NCBI RefSeq assembly: GCF_019160155.1
Contig: NZ_JAFNIH010000002.1
Span: forward strand, 1 to 64,000
Direction: 5' to 3'
Length of the DNA stretch: 64,000 nucleotides
Source: Pinisolibacter aquiterrae
GTDB taxonomy: Bacteria > Pseudomonadota > Alphaproteobacteria > Rhizobiales > Ancalomicrobiaceae
Shown here one piece after another: positions 1 through 9,107 of the stretch (position 1 is the first letter of the stretch; every line of letters begins with the position of its first letter). A program made the position numbers and the translations under genes. The notes under the pieces were generated by a model that was given only the letters and a program-made list of their open reading frames with translations, was not told the origin of the DNA and made no database searches.

Positions 1-84
1 CGCTCTATCGACGTCTGTTCGTAGGGTAGGGCTGAGCGGAGGCCTCGTCCGAGAGGAGAGACGTCCTACCGCTCCGAGCCGGAG

Positions 85-702
85 TCAGCCGTCGGAGGTG
101 GGCGCGGCCGCCGGGGGCGGGAACAGACCGGCGAGAGCCAGATCGACGAGACTGTGCAAGTCCTCGCGCGTCGCGCCGGCCGAGGCGCGCACGTCCATGC
201 CCTGGATCAGCGTCATGACGAGGCTCGCCAACACCGCCGGAACCGCGTCGGGCGGAAGGTCGCCCTCGGCGGACGCCTGTTCGAAACGCTCGCGCAGCGC
301 CACTTCGGCGCGGGCGCGTCGGCGGGCGAGTTCGGCCGGAACGTTCTTGGCGTCTTCGCCGCAGGCGAGCCCGCCCTGGACATAGAGGCAGCCGGGCGGG
401 TTGGCGGGATCGGTCAGGTAGTCGGCCTTGCCGTGCAACATCCGTGAAACCACCTCGCGCGCCGTCGGGGCGGCGAGGATCTCCCGCAGATAACTCTCGA
501 TGCGGGCGCTGTAACGGTCGAGCGCGGCGGTGAAGAGACCTTCCTTGTTGCCGAAGGCGGCATAGAGGCTCGGCGGATTGATGCCCATCTCGCGCGTCAA
601 CTCGGCCAAGGTGGCGCCCTCGTAGCCCTTGCGCCAGAACACGTCCATCGCCCGGTCGAGCGCCGCTTCGCGGTCGAAGGCGCGGGGTCTGCCCATCGCC
701 AT
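85..702 (-). CDS. TetR/AcrR-family transcriptional repressor of the adjacent efflux pump
   Basis: A 205-residue TetR-type regulator. The N-terminal helix-turn-helix is clear (MGRPRAFDREAALDRAMDVF, then TLAELTREMGINPPSLYAAFGNKEGLF), followed by a helical ligand-binding half. An upstream in-frame ATG at 732 exists, but the ATG at 702 sits nine bases after GGGAG and starts directly at the conserved MAMGRPR region, so it is preferred. The gene is divergent from the RND pump genes, the usual arrangement for a local repressor, and a perfect palindrome lies in the shared gap. Inference: it represses the pump and probably itself; the inducer is unknown. Confidence 0.9.
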   Translation of the reverse strand: MAMGRPRAFDREAALDRAMDVFWRKGYEGATLAELTREMGINPPSLYAAFGNKEGLFTAALDRYSARIESYLREILAAPTAREVVSRMLHGKADYLTDPANPPGCLYVQGGLACGEDAKNVPAELARRRARAEVALRERFEQASAEGDLPPDAVPAVLASLVMTLIQGMDVRASAGATREDLHSLVDLALAGLFPPPAAAPTSDG

Positions 703-775
703 GTTGCATGTCTCCCGACACTTTCTTATCATTCGCTACATAAGAGGCTTGACGGCCGCTGTCCAGCGCCTCATT

Positions 776-791
776 TGTAGTGATCACTACA
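776..791. promoter_or_regulatory. Perfect 16-bp palindrome, likely TetR operator for the RND pump
   Basis: TGTAGTGATCACTACA reads identically on both strands. It ends 16 bases before the ATG of the membrane fusion protein and lies in the gap between that gene and the divergent TetR gene. A TTGACG hexamer at 749-754 is a candidate -35 for the pump; the palindrome would cover its -10 and start region, a good position for repression. The assignment to this TetR protein is inferred from position and symmetry. Confidence 0.7.
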
Positions 792-807
792 GATGTGAGG
801 CAACACG

Positions 808-2064
808 ATGTCGTCACCCCTCGATCCTCCCCCTCCGAGCACCTCCGACCACCCGCGCCGCCGCGGCTCGCCCGTCGTGGCGTTGGTGGGCTTCGCCGTC
901 GCCGCCGTCGTTCTCGCCCGATCCGGCCTTCCCGGTTCCTTCGCCCCCGCGGCGGAGGCGACCGTCACCGCGGCTCCGGCCGTGCCCCCTGCCGTCCCGG
1001 TGACGGTCGCCACGGTCGCGCGTCGCGACACGATGTTCTGGGACGAGTTCTCGGGACGTCTCGAGGCGGTGGAGAAGGTCGAGGTGCGGGCCCGCATCGC
1101 CGGAGTGGTCGAGGCCGTCCACTTCGCCGAGGGCCAGCCGGTCGCGGCCGGCGACCGGCTCGTCACCATCGATCCCGCCCCCTACGCGGCGGTCGTGGCC
1201 CGAGCGGAGGCCCTGGTGGCGGGGGCCGAAGCGCGGCTGGCGTTGGCCCGGTCGGATCTCGAGCGAGGGCAGAAGCTGTGGGACACCCACACCGTCTCGT
1301 CCCGCGAGCTCGACGGGCGGGTCAACGCCGAGAAGGAGGCGGAGGCGAACCTCCGCGCCGCGCGGGCGTCCCTGACCTCGGCTCGCCTCGATCTCGGCTA
1401 CACCGAGATCGTCGCTCCCGTCTCCGGGCGCGTCGGCCGGCGTGAGATCACCGTCGGCAACCTCGTCGCCGGCGGACCGTCGGCGCCGGTACTGACGACG
1501 CTCCTGTCGATCGATCCGATCCGCGCGAGTTTCGACGTCGACGAGAGCGTCCTGCGGCGGGCTCTCGACGGTCTCTCCGACGGCGGCGGCGACGCCCGCG
1601 CCGGGCTCGACCGCATTCCGATCGAGATGGTCACGGCCGACGGTCGCGGCACGGCGGTCGGCCGACTGCAGTCGATCGGCAACCGCGTCGATGCGGCGAG
1701 CGGGACCGTCCATCTGCAAGCCGTCTTCACCAATCCGACCGGAGATCTGATGCCCGGCCAGTTCGTCCGCCTGAAGATGGGGCGCGCCAAGGTCGAGTCG
1801 GTGCTGCTGGTCGACGAACGGGCGGTCGGTTCCGATCAGGACAAGCGGTACGTCATGGTGGTCGACGCCGACGATCGCGCCGCGTTCCGCCTGGTCACGC
1901 TCGGTCGCTCGGTCGACGGCCTCAGGGTCGTCACCGACGGGCTTTCGCCGGGTGAACGCGTGATCGTCAACGGTCTCCAGCGCGTGCGTCCCGGTTCGCC
2001 GGTCAAGGCGCAGGAGGTCGCGATGGGCGCGCGCGGCACCCCGCGCCTCGCCTCGAGCGACTGA
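808..2064 (+). CDS. RND efflux periplasmic adaptor (HlyD/MexE-like membrane fusion protein)
   Basis: A 418-residue membrane fusion protein linking an inner-membrane RND pump to an outer-membrane channel. A hydrophobic segment near residues 22-45 anchors or exports it. The lipoyl half-motifs flank a coiled-coil hairpin (RARIAGVVEAVHFAEGQPV on one side and GYTEIVAPVSGRVGRREITV on the other), followed by the beta-barrel and membrane-proximal domains. Sequence flavour is closest to MexE-type adaptors. It precedes the pump gene by 115 bases in the same direction, so the two are probably co-transcribed and under the divergent TetR protein. No outer-membrane channel gene (OprM/OprN type) is in the window, so the pump must borrow one from elsewhere. 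Confidence 0.93.
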   Translation: MSSPLDPPPPSTSDHPRRRGSPVVALVGFAVAAVVLARSGLPGSFAPAAEATVTAAPAVPPAVPVTVATVARRDTMFWDEFSGRLEAVEKVEVRARIAGVVEAVHFAEGQPVAAGDRLVTIDPAPYAAVVARAEALVAGAEARLALARSDLERGQKLWDTHTVSSRELDGRVNAEKEAEANLRAARASLTSARLDLGYTEIVAPVSGRVGRREITVGNLVAGGPSAPVLTTLLSIDPIRASFDVDESVLRRALDGLSDGGGDARAGLDRIPIEMVTADGRGTAVGRLQSIGNRVDAASGTVHLQAVFTNPTGDLMPGQFVRLKMGRAKVESVLLVDERAVGSDQDKRYVMVVDADDRAAFRLVTLGRSVDGLRVVTDGLSPGERVIVNGLQRVRPGSPVKAQEVAMGARGTPRLASSD

Positions 2065-2179
2065 CGTTCGGCCGGGCCACCACGGTGAAGCGGTGGCGTT
2101 GCTTCTCCCTTTCGTCGTTCCCACCCCGCGGCGCCCGCCGGCGCCGCGGCCGGTCGGCCGTCGCCTCACGAGGATCGCC

Positions 2180-5100
2180 ATGAACCTCTCTAAATTCTTC
2201 ATCGACCGACCGATCTTCGCGGGCGTTCTCTCCGTCCTGATCTTCGTCGCCGGCCTCCTCGCGCTCGTCTCGATGCCGGTCTCGGAATATCCCGAAGTGG
2301 TGCCGCCCTCGATCGTGGTGCGGGCGCAATACCCCGGTGCCAGCCCCAAGGTGATCGCCGAGACGGTGGCGACCCCGATCGAGGAATCGATCAACGGCGT
2401 CGAGAACATGCTCTACATGGCGAGCCAGGCGACCACCGACGGGCTGATGACGTTGACGGTCACATTCCGGCTCGGCACCGACGCCGACAAGGCCCAGCAG
2501 CTCGTCCAGAACCGCGTCGCTCAGGCCGAGGCGCGATTGCCGGCCGAGGTGCGGGCGCTCGGGGTCACCACGGTGAAGAGCTCGGCCGACCTGATGATGG
2601 TCGTCCACGTGCTCTCGCCGAACGACCGCTACGACGTCACCTACCTGCGCAACTACGCGGTGCTCAACGTCAAGGATCGGCTCGCCCGCATCCCCGGGGT
2701 CGGCGACGTCCAGATCTTCGGCGCCGGCGACTATTCGATGCGGGTGTGGCTCGACCCGGAAAAGGTCGCCGCCCACGGGCTTTCGGCGACCGAGGTCGCC
2801 GCCGAGATCCGTGCCCAGAACGTCCAGGCGGCGGCCGGCGTGGTCGGCGGGGCGCCCTCGGTTCCCGGGCTCGACCTGCAGCTGTCGATCAATGCCGAAG
2901 GTCGTCTCCGAACGGCGGAGGAGTTCGGCTCGATCATCGTCAAGTCCGGGCCGAACGGCGAGATCACCCGGCTCTCCGACATCGCCCGGATCGAGCTCGG
3001 CACGTCGTCCTACGCGCTGCGCTCGCTGCTCGACAACAAGCCGGCGGTCGCCGTGCCGGTGTTCCAGGCGCCGGGATCGAACGCGATCCAGATCTCCGAT
3101 CGCGTCCGTGAGGTGATGGCGGAGATCCGGGAGACCATGCCGGAGGGCGTCGAATACCGGATCGTCTACGACACCACGCGGTTCGTCCGCGCCTCGATCC
3201 GCGCCGTGGTCGAGACCCTGTTCGAGGCGATCGCCCTGGTGGTGATCGTCGTCGTCGTGTTCCTGCAGACCTGGCGGGCGTCGATCATTCCGCTTCTGGC
3301 GGTGCCGGTGTCGATCGTCGGCACCTTCGCGGTGATGTACGTCGCCGGCTTCTCGGTCAACGCGCTCACTCTGTTCGGCCTCGTCCTGGCGATCGGCATC
3401 GTCGTCGACGATGCGATCGTCGTGGTCGAGAACGTCGAGCGCAACATCGAGCAGGGCCACGGCCCACGCGAAGCCGCCTATCATGCGATGCGCGAGGTGT
3501 CGGGGCCGATCGTCGCCATCGCCCTGGTGCTGGTCGCGGTGTTCGTGCCGCTCGCCTTCATCACCGGGCTCACCGGCCAGTTCTATCGGCAGTTCGCGCT
3601 CACCATCGCCATCTCGACGGTGATCTCGGCGATCAACTCGCTGACGCTCTCGCCGGCGCTCGCCGCGCTGCTGCTGCGCGACCACGCCGCGCCGAAGGAT
3701 CGGCTCGGCCGGATCATCGACTTCACCCTCGGCTGGTTCTTCCGCGGCTTCAACGCCGTCTTCCGGCGCGGCTCGGCCGCCTACGGCGCGAGCGTCGGCC
3801 GCGTCGCGCGGCACAAGAGCCTCGCCATGGCGGTCTACGCGGTGCTGCTCGGCGGCACCTGGATGGTGTTCCAGGCGGTGCCCGGTGGCTTCGTGCCCGG
3901 CCAGGACAAGCAATATCTGGTCGGCTTCGCCCAGTTGCCCGACGGCGCCACGCTCGACCGCACCGAGGAGGTGATCCGTCGCATGGGCGAGATCGCGCTG
4001 GCCGAGCCCGGCGTCGAGAACGCGCTGGCGTTTCCGGGGCTTTCGATCAACGGCTTCACCAACAGCTCCAACGCCGGCATCGTCTTCGTCGTGCTGAAGG
4101 ACTTCGAGGAGCGGCGCTCGCCGGTGCTCTCGGGCGGGGCGATCGCGCTCGCGCTCAACAAGAAATACGCCGGTATCCAGGACGCCTTCATCGCCATGTT
4201 CCCGCCGCCGCCGGTGCAGGGCATCGGGACCATCGGCGGCTTCAAGCTGCAGATCGAGGACCGCGCCGGGCGCGGCTACGAGGCGCTCGACGGCGTCGTC
4301 AAGGCGTTCCTGGCGCGCGCCGCGACGGCGCCGGAACTGGCGCGCCCGTTCTCCGGCTATCAGATCGACGTGCCGCAGCTCTTCGCCGACGTCGACCGGA
4401 TCAAGGCGCGCCAGCTCGGCGTCTCGGTCACCGACGTGTTCGAGACCATGCAGATCTATCTCGGCTCGCTCTACGTCAACGACTTCAACCGCTTCGGCCG
4501 CACCTATTCGGTGCGGGTGCAGGCCGACGCGCCGTTCCGCGCCCGGCCGGAGGACATCGGGAGGTTGGAGGTCAAGTCGAAGTCGGGCGAGATGATCCCG
4601 CTGTCGGTGCTGCTCAAGGTGCGGCCGGTGGCCGGCCCCGAACGGGCGATGCGCTACAACGGCTTCCTCGCGGCCGACGTCAACGCAAACCCGGCCCCCG
4701 GTTTCTCCTCGGATCAGGCCCAGGCGGCGGTGGCGAGGATCGCGGCGGAAACCCTGCCCAAGGGCTTCGGCTTCGAATGGACCGAGCTCACCTATCAGCA
4801 GATCATCGCCGGCAATTCGTCGACGATCGTGTTCCCGTTGGCGCTGCTCCTGGTCTTCCTGGTGCTCGCGGCGCAATACGAGAGCCTCGCGCTGCCGATC
4901 GCGATCATCCTGATCGTGCCGATGGCGCTGCTCTCCGCGATGACCGGCGTATGGCTGTCGGGAGGGGATGCCAACATCTTCACCCAGATCGGCCTGATCG
5001 TGCTCGTCGGCTTGTCGGCGAAGAACGCCATCCTGATCGTCGAATTCGCCCGCGAGCTGGAGTTCGCCGGCCGGACGCCGATCGCGGCGGCGATCGAGGC

Positions 5101-5380
5101 GAGCCGGCTCCGGCTCCGACCGATCCTGATGACCTCACTCGCCTTCGTCATGGGTGTGCTGCCGCTGGTCACCTCGATCGGCGCCGGCGCCGAGATGCGC
5201 CGGGCGATGGGCGTCGCGGTGTTCTCCGGCATGATCGGCGTCACCGTCTTCGGCCTCGTGCTGACGCCGGTGTTCTACGTCGTCATCCGCGCCCTGACCG
5301 GCAACCGGCCGCTGACGCACCACCACGTCTCGACCATCGAACCGGAGCGGGACCGGATCGCGACCGAGGCCGCCGAATAG
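2180..5380 (+). CDS. RND efflux pump inner-membrane transporter, HAE1/MexF-AcrB type
   Basis: A 1066-residue hydrophobe/amphiphile-efflux transporter. The ATG at 2180 starts the typical MNLSKFFIDRPIFAGVLSVL first helix and has AGGA just upstream; an upstream in-frame start at 2093 adds an arginine/proline-rich tail that does not resemble the family. Proton-relay residues are present: the aspartate pair in GIVVDDAIVVVENVERN (near residue 409) and the lysine in GLSAKNAILIVEFA. Two periplasmic porter/docking halves and twelve membrane helices are implied by length and repeat structure. It forms a tripartite drug or solvent pump with the preceding adaptor. Substrate cannot be told from sequence. 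Confidence 0.95.
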   Translation: MNLSKFFIDRPIFAGVLSVLIFVAGLLALVSMPVSEYPEVVPPSIVVRAQYPGASPKVIAETVATPIEESINGVENMLYMASQATTDGLMTLTVTFRLGTDADKAQQLVQNRVAQAEARLPAEVRALGVTTVKSSADLMMVVHVLSPNDRYDVTYLRNYAVLNVKDRLARIPGVGDVQIFGAGDYSMRVWLDPEKVAAHGLSATEVAAEIRAQNVQAAAGVVGGAPSVPGLDLQLSINAEGRLRTAEEFGSIIVKSGPNGEITRLSDIARIELGTSSYALRSLLDNKPAVAVPVFQAPGSNAIQISDRVREVMAEIRETMPEGVEYRIVYDTTRFVRASIRAVVETLFEAIALVVIVVVVFLQTWRASIIPLLAVPVSIVGTFAVMYVAGFSVNALTLFGLVLAIGIVVDDAIVVVENVERNIEQGHGPREAAYHAMREVSGPIVAIALVLVAVFVPLAFITGLTGQFYRQFALTIAISTVISAINSLTLSPALAALLLRDHAAPKDRLGRIIDFTLGWFFRGFNAVFRRGSAAYGASVGRVARHKSLAMAVYAVLLGGTWMVFQAVPGGFVPGQDKQYLVGFAQLPDGATLDRTEEVIRRMGEIALAEPGVENALAFPGLSINGFTNSSNAGIVFVVLKDFEERRSPVLSGGAIALALNKKYAGIQDAFIAMFPPPPVQGIGTIGGFKLQIEDRAGRGYEALDGVVKAFLARAATAPELARPFSGYQIDVPQLFADVDRIKARQLGVSVTDVFETMQIYLGSLYVNDFNRFGRTYSVRVQADAPFRARPEDIGRLEVKSKSGEMIPLSVLLKVRPVAGPERAMRYNGFLAADVNANPAPGFSSDQAQAAVARIAAETLPKGFGFEWTELTYQQIIAGNSSTIVFPLALLLVFLVLAAQYESLALPIAIILIVPMALLSAMTGVWLSGGDANIFTQIGLIVLVGLSAKNAILIVEFARELEFAGRTPIAAAIEASRLRLRPILMTSLAFVMGVLPLVTSIGAGAEMRRAMGVAVFSGMIGVTVFGLVLTPVFYVVIRALTGNRPLTHHHVSTIEPERDRIATEAAE

Positions 5381-5437
5381 GCGTCGATCGACCTCATACG
5401 ACGCGCGGCTCGGTGGTCTCACCGGGCGCCACGCTCT

Positions 5438-6124
5438 TCACTTGATGTCCATCTTGTTGTTCGGCAGAAGCCGGAACGTGTTCTTGTCGGTGAACTCGGC
5501 GACTTTCAATCTCGAGAGCCGCTGCAATCCCCGCGAGAGAGATTCCGGAGACGTCCCGACGAGAGCCGCGATGTCGCGCTTCATCAGGGGCGTCTCGACC
5601 TCGATCACCTCGCCTTCGAGCTCGGGCGAGCCCGCGAGAGTCCAGAGCGTACGATAGAGCCGTTCGGGAACATCGAGTGTCGATAGTCTGAAGATGTGCT
5701 CCTCGTAATAATTCGTCTGTATCGCCGCTTGTTGCATCAGCTTGAGCAATAGATCTTCGCTTTCGCGCAGAGCACTCTCGAAACGCTCCGTCGGAATGGT
5801 GATGAGATCACTCGCGCAGATCGACTGACAACTGCTGCGATGAACATGGCCGTCCAGAAGATCCTGCCAACCCAGCAAAGTGCCGACCGGCTGCGTCCCG
5901 AACATCACCGTTCGCCCCTCTTCGTCGATGCGCTCGAGGACGAGCGTCCCCCGCACCACCAAGTGGACGACATCGACCGGCGAGCCCTGATGAAAGACGT
6001 ATGACCGCGGCCTTTGATGAGTCGTGGCCGCGCATTCCTGCGGAAACAGGCGTTGGATGACATCCGCCAGGGCATCGCCCGGTGACGTCCGGGCTCTTGA
6101 ATTCAGTGATCGCGCTTCGACCAT
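5438..6124 (-). CDS. Crp/Fnr-family transcriptional regulator (non Fe-S type)
   Basis: A 228-residue regulator with a cyclic-nucleotide-like effector domain (VDVVHLVVRGTLVLERIDEE) and a C-terminal winged helix (LMKRDIAALVGTSPESLSRGLQRL). The recognition helix keeps E..SR, the residues with which Fnr relatives read TTGAT half-sites. The N-terminal cysteine cluster that binds iron-sulfur in true Fnr is absent, which makes it more like Dnr/NnrR or general Crp-type members. The ATG at 6124 overlaps the end of the upstream hemerythrin-sensor gene by 22 bases, with GAGAGG before it, so the two are translated as one operon. Inference: it responds to nitrogen oxides or redox state together with that sensor, and may bind the FNR-like box at 8947-8960. 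Confidence 0.87.
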   Translation of the reverse strand: MVEARSLNSRARTSPGDALADVIQRLFPQECAATTHQRPRSYVFHQGSPVDVVHLVVRGTLVLERIDEEGRTVMFGTQPVGTLLGWQDLLDGHVHRSSCQSICASDLITIPTERFESALRESEDLLLKLMQQAAIQTNYYEEHIFRLSTLDVPERLYRTLWTLAGSPELEGEVIEVETPLMKRDIAALVGTSPESLSRGLQRLSRLKVAEFTDKNTFRLLPNNKMDIK

Positions 6125-8826
6125 CGGGATGACCTCTCGAGACGAATGACGTTGCCCACCGGAGCCGAGGCGACCGGGAGGAAAATTTCGAGCGTGCTGC
6201 CTCCATGGGCGGTGACCCGTGACTGAACCCAGCCCCGGGCCTCGTCGACGACGAGCCGTACGATGGCGAGCGAGAGCTCCTCGCCTCGCCCCTCGGCGAC
6301 GCGACTGGTCTGCATGCGCAGAACCCTGGAGAGCGTGCGCGGTGTCTGAACGGAACGATCGTCGCGGATCGAGATGCAGAGGTGGGACCCTCCCTCGACG
6401 GTTCGGACCTCCGTCCGGATCTCGACGATTCCGGGTTCGAACCCGAGCGTCTCGCCGATGTAGCTCACCAGATTTGCGACCATGTGATCGACCGCTTCCC
6501 GATCGCACGCCACCCGCGCTTCGCGCCCATCGAAATGCGTCTCGATCAGCACGCCCTCGGGAACCTGGAGTTCCTCGGTCGCCAGTGCGGTCGCCAGCCG
6601 ATCGACGACGTCCACCGCGCCCTCCGTCCGACCGTCGTCACGCGTGAGGCACAGCTGGTCGGCGAGCCGTTGGGTGCGCAGGGCAATGTCGTGAATCGCC
6701 TTCGCGGCCCTCCACGAGGGCGTTCCGGAGGGGAGGTCCTGGAGAATTCGTTCGGCATTGGCGCGCAACGGTGACCACAACTGCGCCAGTTCTCCGCTGA
6801 TTCCAGAGGCGAGACGGTTGGTGGCCTGTGAGAGATGGCGACGATCGAGCTCCTCTTGGAGGCGCCGTCGCTCGGCTTCGGCGAGTTTGGCCGCCGTCAC
6901 GTCGAGAGCGACGCCGTCCCAGAGACGTCCATTGCCGGTTTCGACCGACGAGGCGAGGATGCGAACCCAGACCTGACGCTTGCCGATGCCGCGCCGCAGA
7001 CGACATTCGAAATCGAACGGGCCACCGCCGACCCGACGCAGGAAATGGAGCAGCGCCAGACAATCGCTCGGCTCGATGCACGCCCTCAGGACCGTTCCGA
7101 GCGGCCGGTCGACGACATCCTTGTCGTGCAGGTCGACGAGATGCTGGAACTTGCGGCTCACCGCCACCACGCGCGCGGCTCGGCCTTGCATCTGCGCGAC
7201 ACGGAAGACGACGCCGGGCAGGTTGTCGAGCGTGGCGCGCAGACGATCGACCGTCTCCGTTCCTCGCCGCGCTTCGAGCAGGTCGCCTTGGACGAGACGG
7301 TCACGCAGCGCGACGACCCCTCGTGCCAGCTCGGCGACGTCGTCACGCCCGTTCGTATCGGGAACAGGGACGAGCCGTTCGCCGTCGGCCAGTCGGCGCA
7401 GGGCGGTTCCCAGCCGATGCAACGGCGGTAGGACGCTCAGTCCGAGAAGCGAGATCAGTGCGAGCGACGTCGAGACGACGAAGAGAATGCCACCCCCCAT
7501 CAGCGTGACGTGACGGCTGGACTGCTCGTGGAACGTCTCCGCCTGAGCTTCGATTTCGGTGGCGAGCTTCCTCGCGACGTCGCGCATCCGTTGGAGGCGA
7601 AGCCCGGCCGTGTCGGACCAGTCGATCGCCGAGGGGCGGCCACTGGCGTCCGTGTCGAAACTCCGCCGCATGTTGTCCATCATCGGCGACACGGTCATCG
7701 CGGCGGCGAAGAGGGCGGCGGTCCGCTCGTCGGTGAGGCCGAGGAAGGTGCGAGCCAGAGTCTCCTGTTCCGTGACGAGCTGCGAGACGAAGCGGGAATC
7801 GCGCGCCTTCACGTCGATCATGACGCCGGAAAGAAGCGACGTGCCGAGAAGCCGTTCGGCACCGGCCCGCTCTCTCGCCTTCGACAGGAAGATCCAGGCA
7901 CTCATCCTGCGCGCGACGTCGGACGGCACCAATTGCCGCGCCACTGCCGGAGAGATCTCCATCAGATCGGTCACGATCGTCTGATAATACTCGATCGTGC
8001 TGTAGACGTCGTAACTGCCGATCTGTACGTCCGAGCGCGATCGCGGCAAGAGCGCCAACGAAGACTCGGCATTGTCGATCGCGTCGAGGACGGACTTGTC
8101 CTGGGAGATCTCCCGAATATGCCCGATGATCTGGTGGAAGCGGGAGAGCGCCGTGTCGGTTCGCGTCAGTTGTTCCTCGAAGAGGGCCCGCTGACGGCGC
8201 GGTGAGCCGACGATCATGATCGCCTGATTGCCTTCCTCCTGGAGCTCGAAGACGAGGTCGTCGATGCGGGCCTCGATCTTCACCGCCTCGCGCAGCTGGT
8301 CGGCCGAGCGGAGGCCGTCCAGCAGCTCGACGAAGAACATCGATGTCAGACCCAGCACGACCGCCAGCGGGATCACGCCGATCAGCATCAGGCGCCAGCG
8401 GAGGGGAATGAAGGCGAGGCCCGCGCGCAGCTTGAACCACCCCCGCGGCGAGGGGCCGTCGATGGACTTGCCGAGAGCGCTGTCCTGCCGCCCGACGTGG
8501 TCGAACAACCAGGCCCGCACGAAGGCGATGATCCGTCCCATATGCTCGGAATCGCTGAGATCGAGCGGATGCGAGACCAGCCAGGAGCGCGACGTGATGA
8601 ACTCGGAATGACGACGGTCGAGGTCGGGATATCCGAGATCGCGCAAGACGCTCGTCTCGACCTCGAAATGACGATCGAACGCGGTGAGGAACGAGCGCAA
8701 CAAGCGAGAGACGGCACGCCGATGGCCGCGCGCGTGAGCGGCCTCGATCTTCGCCAGAAGGTCGAGCAGCCGGGCATGATCGCCTTCGATCATCCCCATT
8801 CCGATCCGGACGGGCTCATATGGCAT
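6103..8826 (-). CDS. Hemerythrin-NIT-HAMP-PAS sensor with degenerate histidine-kinase core
   Basis: A 907-residue membrane sensor. Residues 5-120 form a bacteriohemerythrin-like domain with H17, H53, E57, H73, H110 and D115; the second histidine of the usual HxxxH pair is isoleucine 77, so one di-iron ligand is missing. A first helix (about 144-166) is followed by a long region resembling the NIT nitrate/nitrite-sensing domain (LVFELQEEGNQAIMIVGSP, ERAGAERLLGTSLLSG), a second helix (441-466), HAMP, and a PAS-like domain (530-645). In the kinase core the phospho-acceptor position of RLASGISGEL is glycine 678, the N-box reads NLVSYIGE and the DxGxG box reads DDRSV. It is probably not a conventional autokinase. 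Other starts exist at 8865 (ATG) and 8955 (TTG, inside the FNR-like box and therefore unlikely). It overlaps the Crp/Fnr gene. Confidence 0.85.
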   Translation of the reverse strand: MPYEPVRIGMGMIEGDHARLLDLLAKIEAAHARGHRRAVSRLLRSFLTAFDRHFEVETSVLRDLGYPDLDRRHSEFITSRSWLVSHPLDLSDSEHMGRIIAFVRAWLFDHVGRQDSALGKSIDGPSPRGWFKLRAGLAFIPLRWRLMLIGVIPLAVVLGLTSMFFVELLDGLRSADQLREAVKIEARIDDLVFELQEEGNQAIMIVGSPRRQRALFEEQLTRTDTALSRFHQIIGHIREISQDKSVLDAIDNAESSLALLPRSRSDVQIGSYDVYSTIEYYQTIVTDLMEISPAVARQLVPSDVARRMSAWIFLSKARERAGAERLLGTSLLSGVMIDVKARDSRFVSQLVTEQETLARTFLGLTDERTAALFAAAMTVSPMMDNMRRSFDTDASGRPSAIDWSDTAGLRLQRMRDVARKLATEIEAQAETFHEQSSRHVTLMGGGILFVVSTSLALISLLGLSVLPPLHRLGTALRRLADGERLVPVPDTNGRDDVAELARGVVALRDRLVQGDLLEARRGTETVDRLRATLDNLPGVVFRVAQMQGRAARVVAVSRKFQHLVDLHDKDVVDRPLGTVLRACIEPSDCLALLHFLRRVGGGPFDFECRLRRGIGKRQVWVRILASSVETGNGRLWDGVALDVTAAKLAEAERRRLQEELDRRHLSQATNRLASGISGELAQLWSPLRANAERILQDLPSGTPSWRAAKAIHDIALRTQRLADQLCLTRDDGRTEGAVDVVDRLATALATEELQVPEGVLIETHFDGREARVACDREAVDHMVANLVSYIGETLGFEPGIVEIRTEVRTVEGGSHLCISIRDDRSVQTPRTLSRVLRMQTSRVAEGRGEELSLAIVRLVVDEARGWVQSRVTAHGGSTLEIFLPVASAPVGNVIRLERSSRWSKRDH

Positions 8827-8946
8827 GACCACGGCCCCGTTTCTCCCGCCACGCAGTCCCCACATCGCGCCGGAAGACACGTCGCCGTCGTTCCTGGCAT
8901 TCGAAGCGCTGTCGCAAGGTAGTCGACTGTTCGAAGCGGCAATGCC

Positions 8947-8960
8947 GTGATCCAAATCAA
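8947..8960. promoter_or_regulatory. FNR/Dnr-type box upstream of the hemerythrin-sensor operon
   Basis: On the minus strand the sequence reads TTGAT-TTGG-ATCAC, nine of ten matches to the TTGAT-N4-ATCAA consensus of Fnr relatives. It lies 82-121 bases upstream of the two plausible ATG starts of the sensor gene, so an activator bound here could sit near -41 of a start around 8912. The operon itself encodes a Crp/Fnr protein with an Fnr-like recognition helix, so autoregulation is a fair inference. Confidence 0.6.
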
Positions 8961-9107
8961 ATCGGGATCGCCTCGAACTGTGTCCGAACAGCGCAGAGTT
9001 CTTCTCCGTATCATCGGCGCCTTCGCGCGCCGTGACGTCGCCCCGGGTTTCGGCCGGTGCCGAGCGCGGTCCGGCCGATCATCGGTGGTCCAGCGACGAG
9101 GATGGCT

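Noticed and set aside
2003-4876. 957-residue minus-strand frame opposite the RND pump
   Set aside because: It is rich in H, R, D and G with no domain pattern, the mirror image of high-GC coding on the other strand, which encodes a clear RND transporter.
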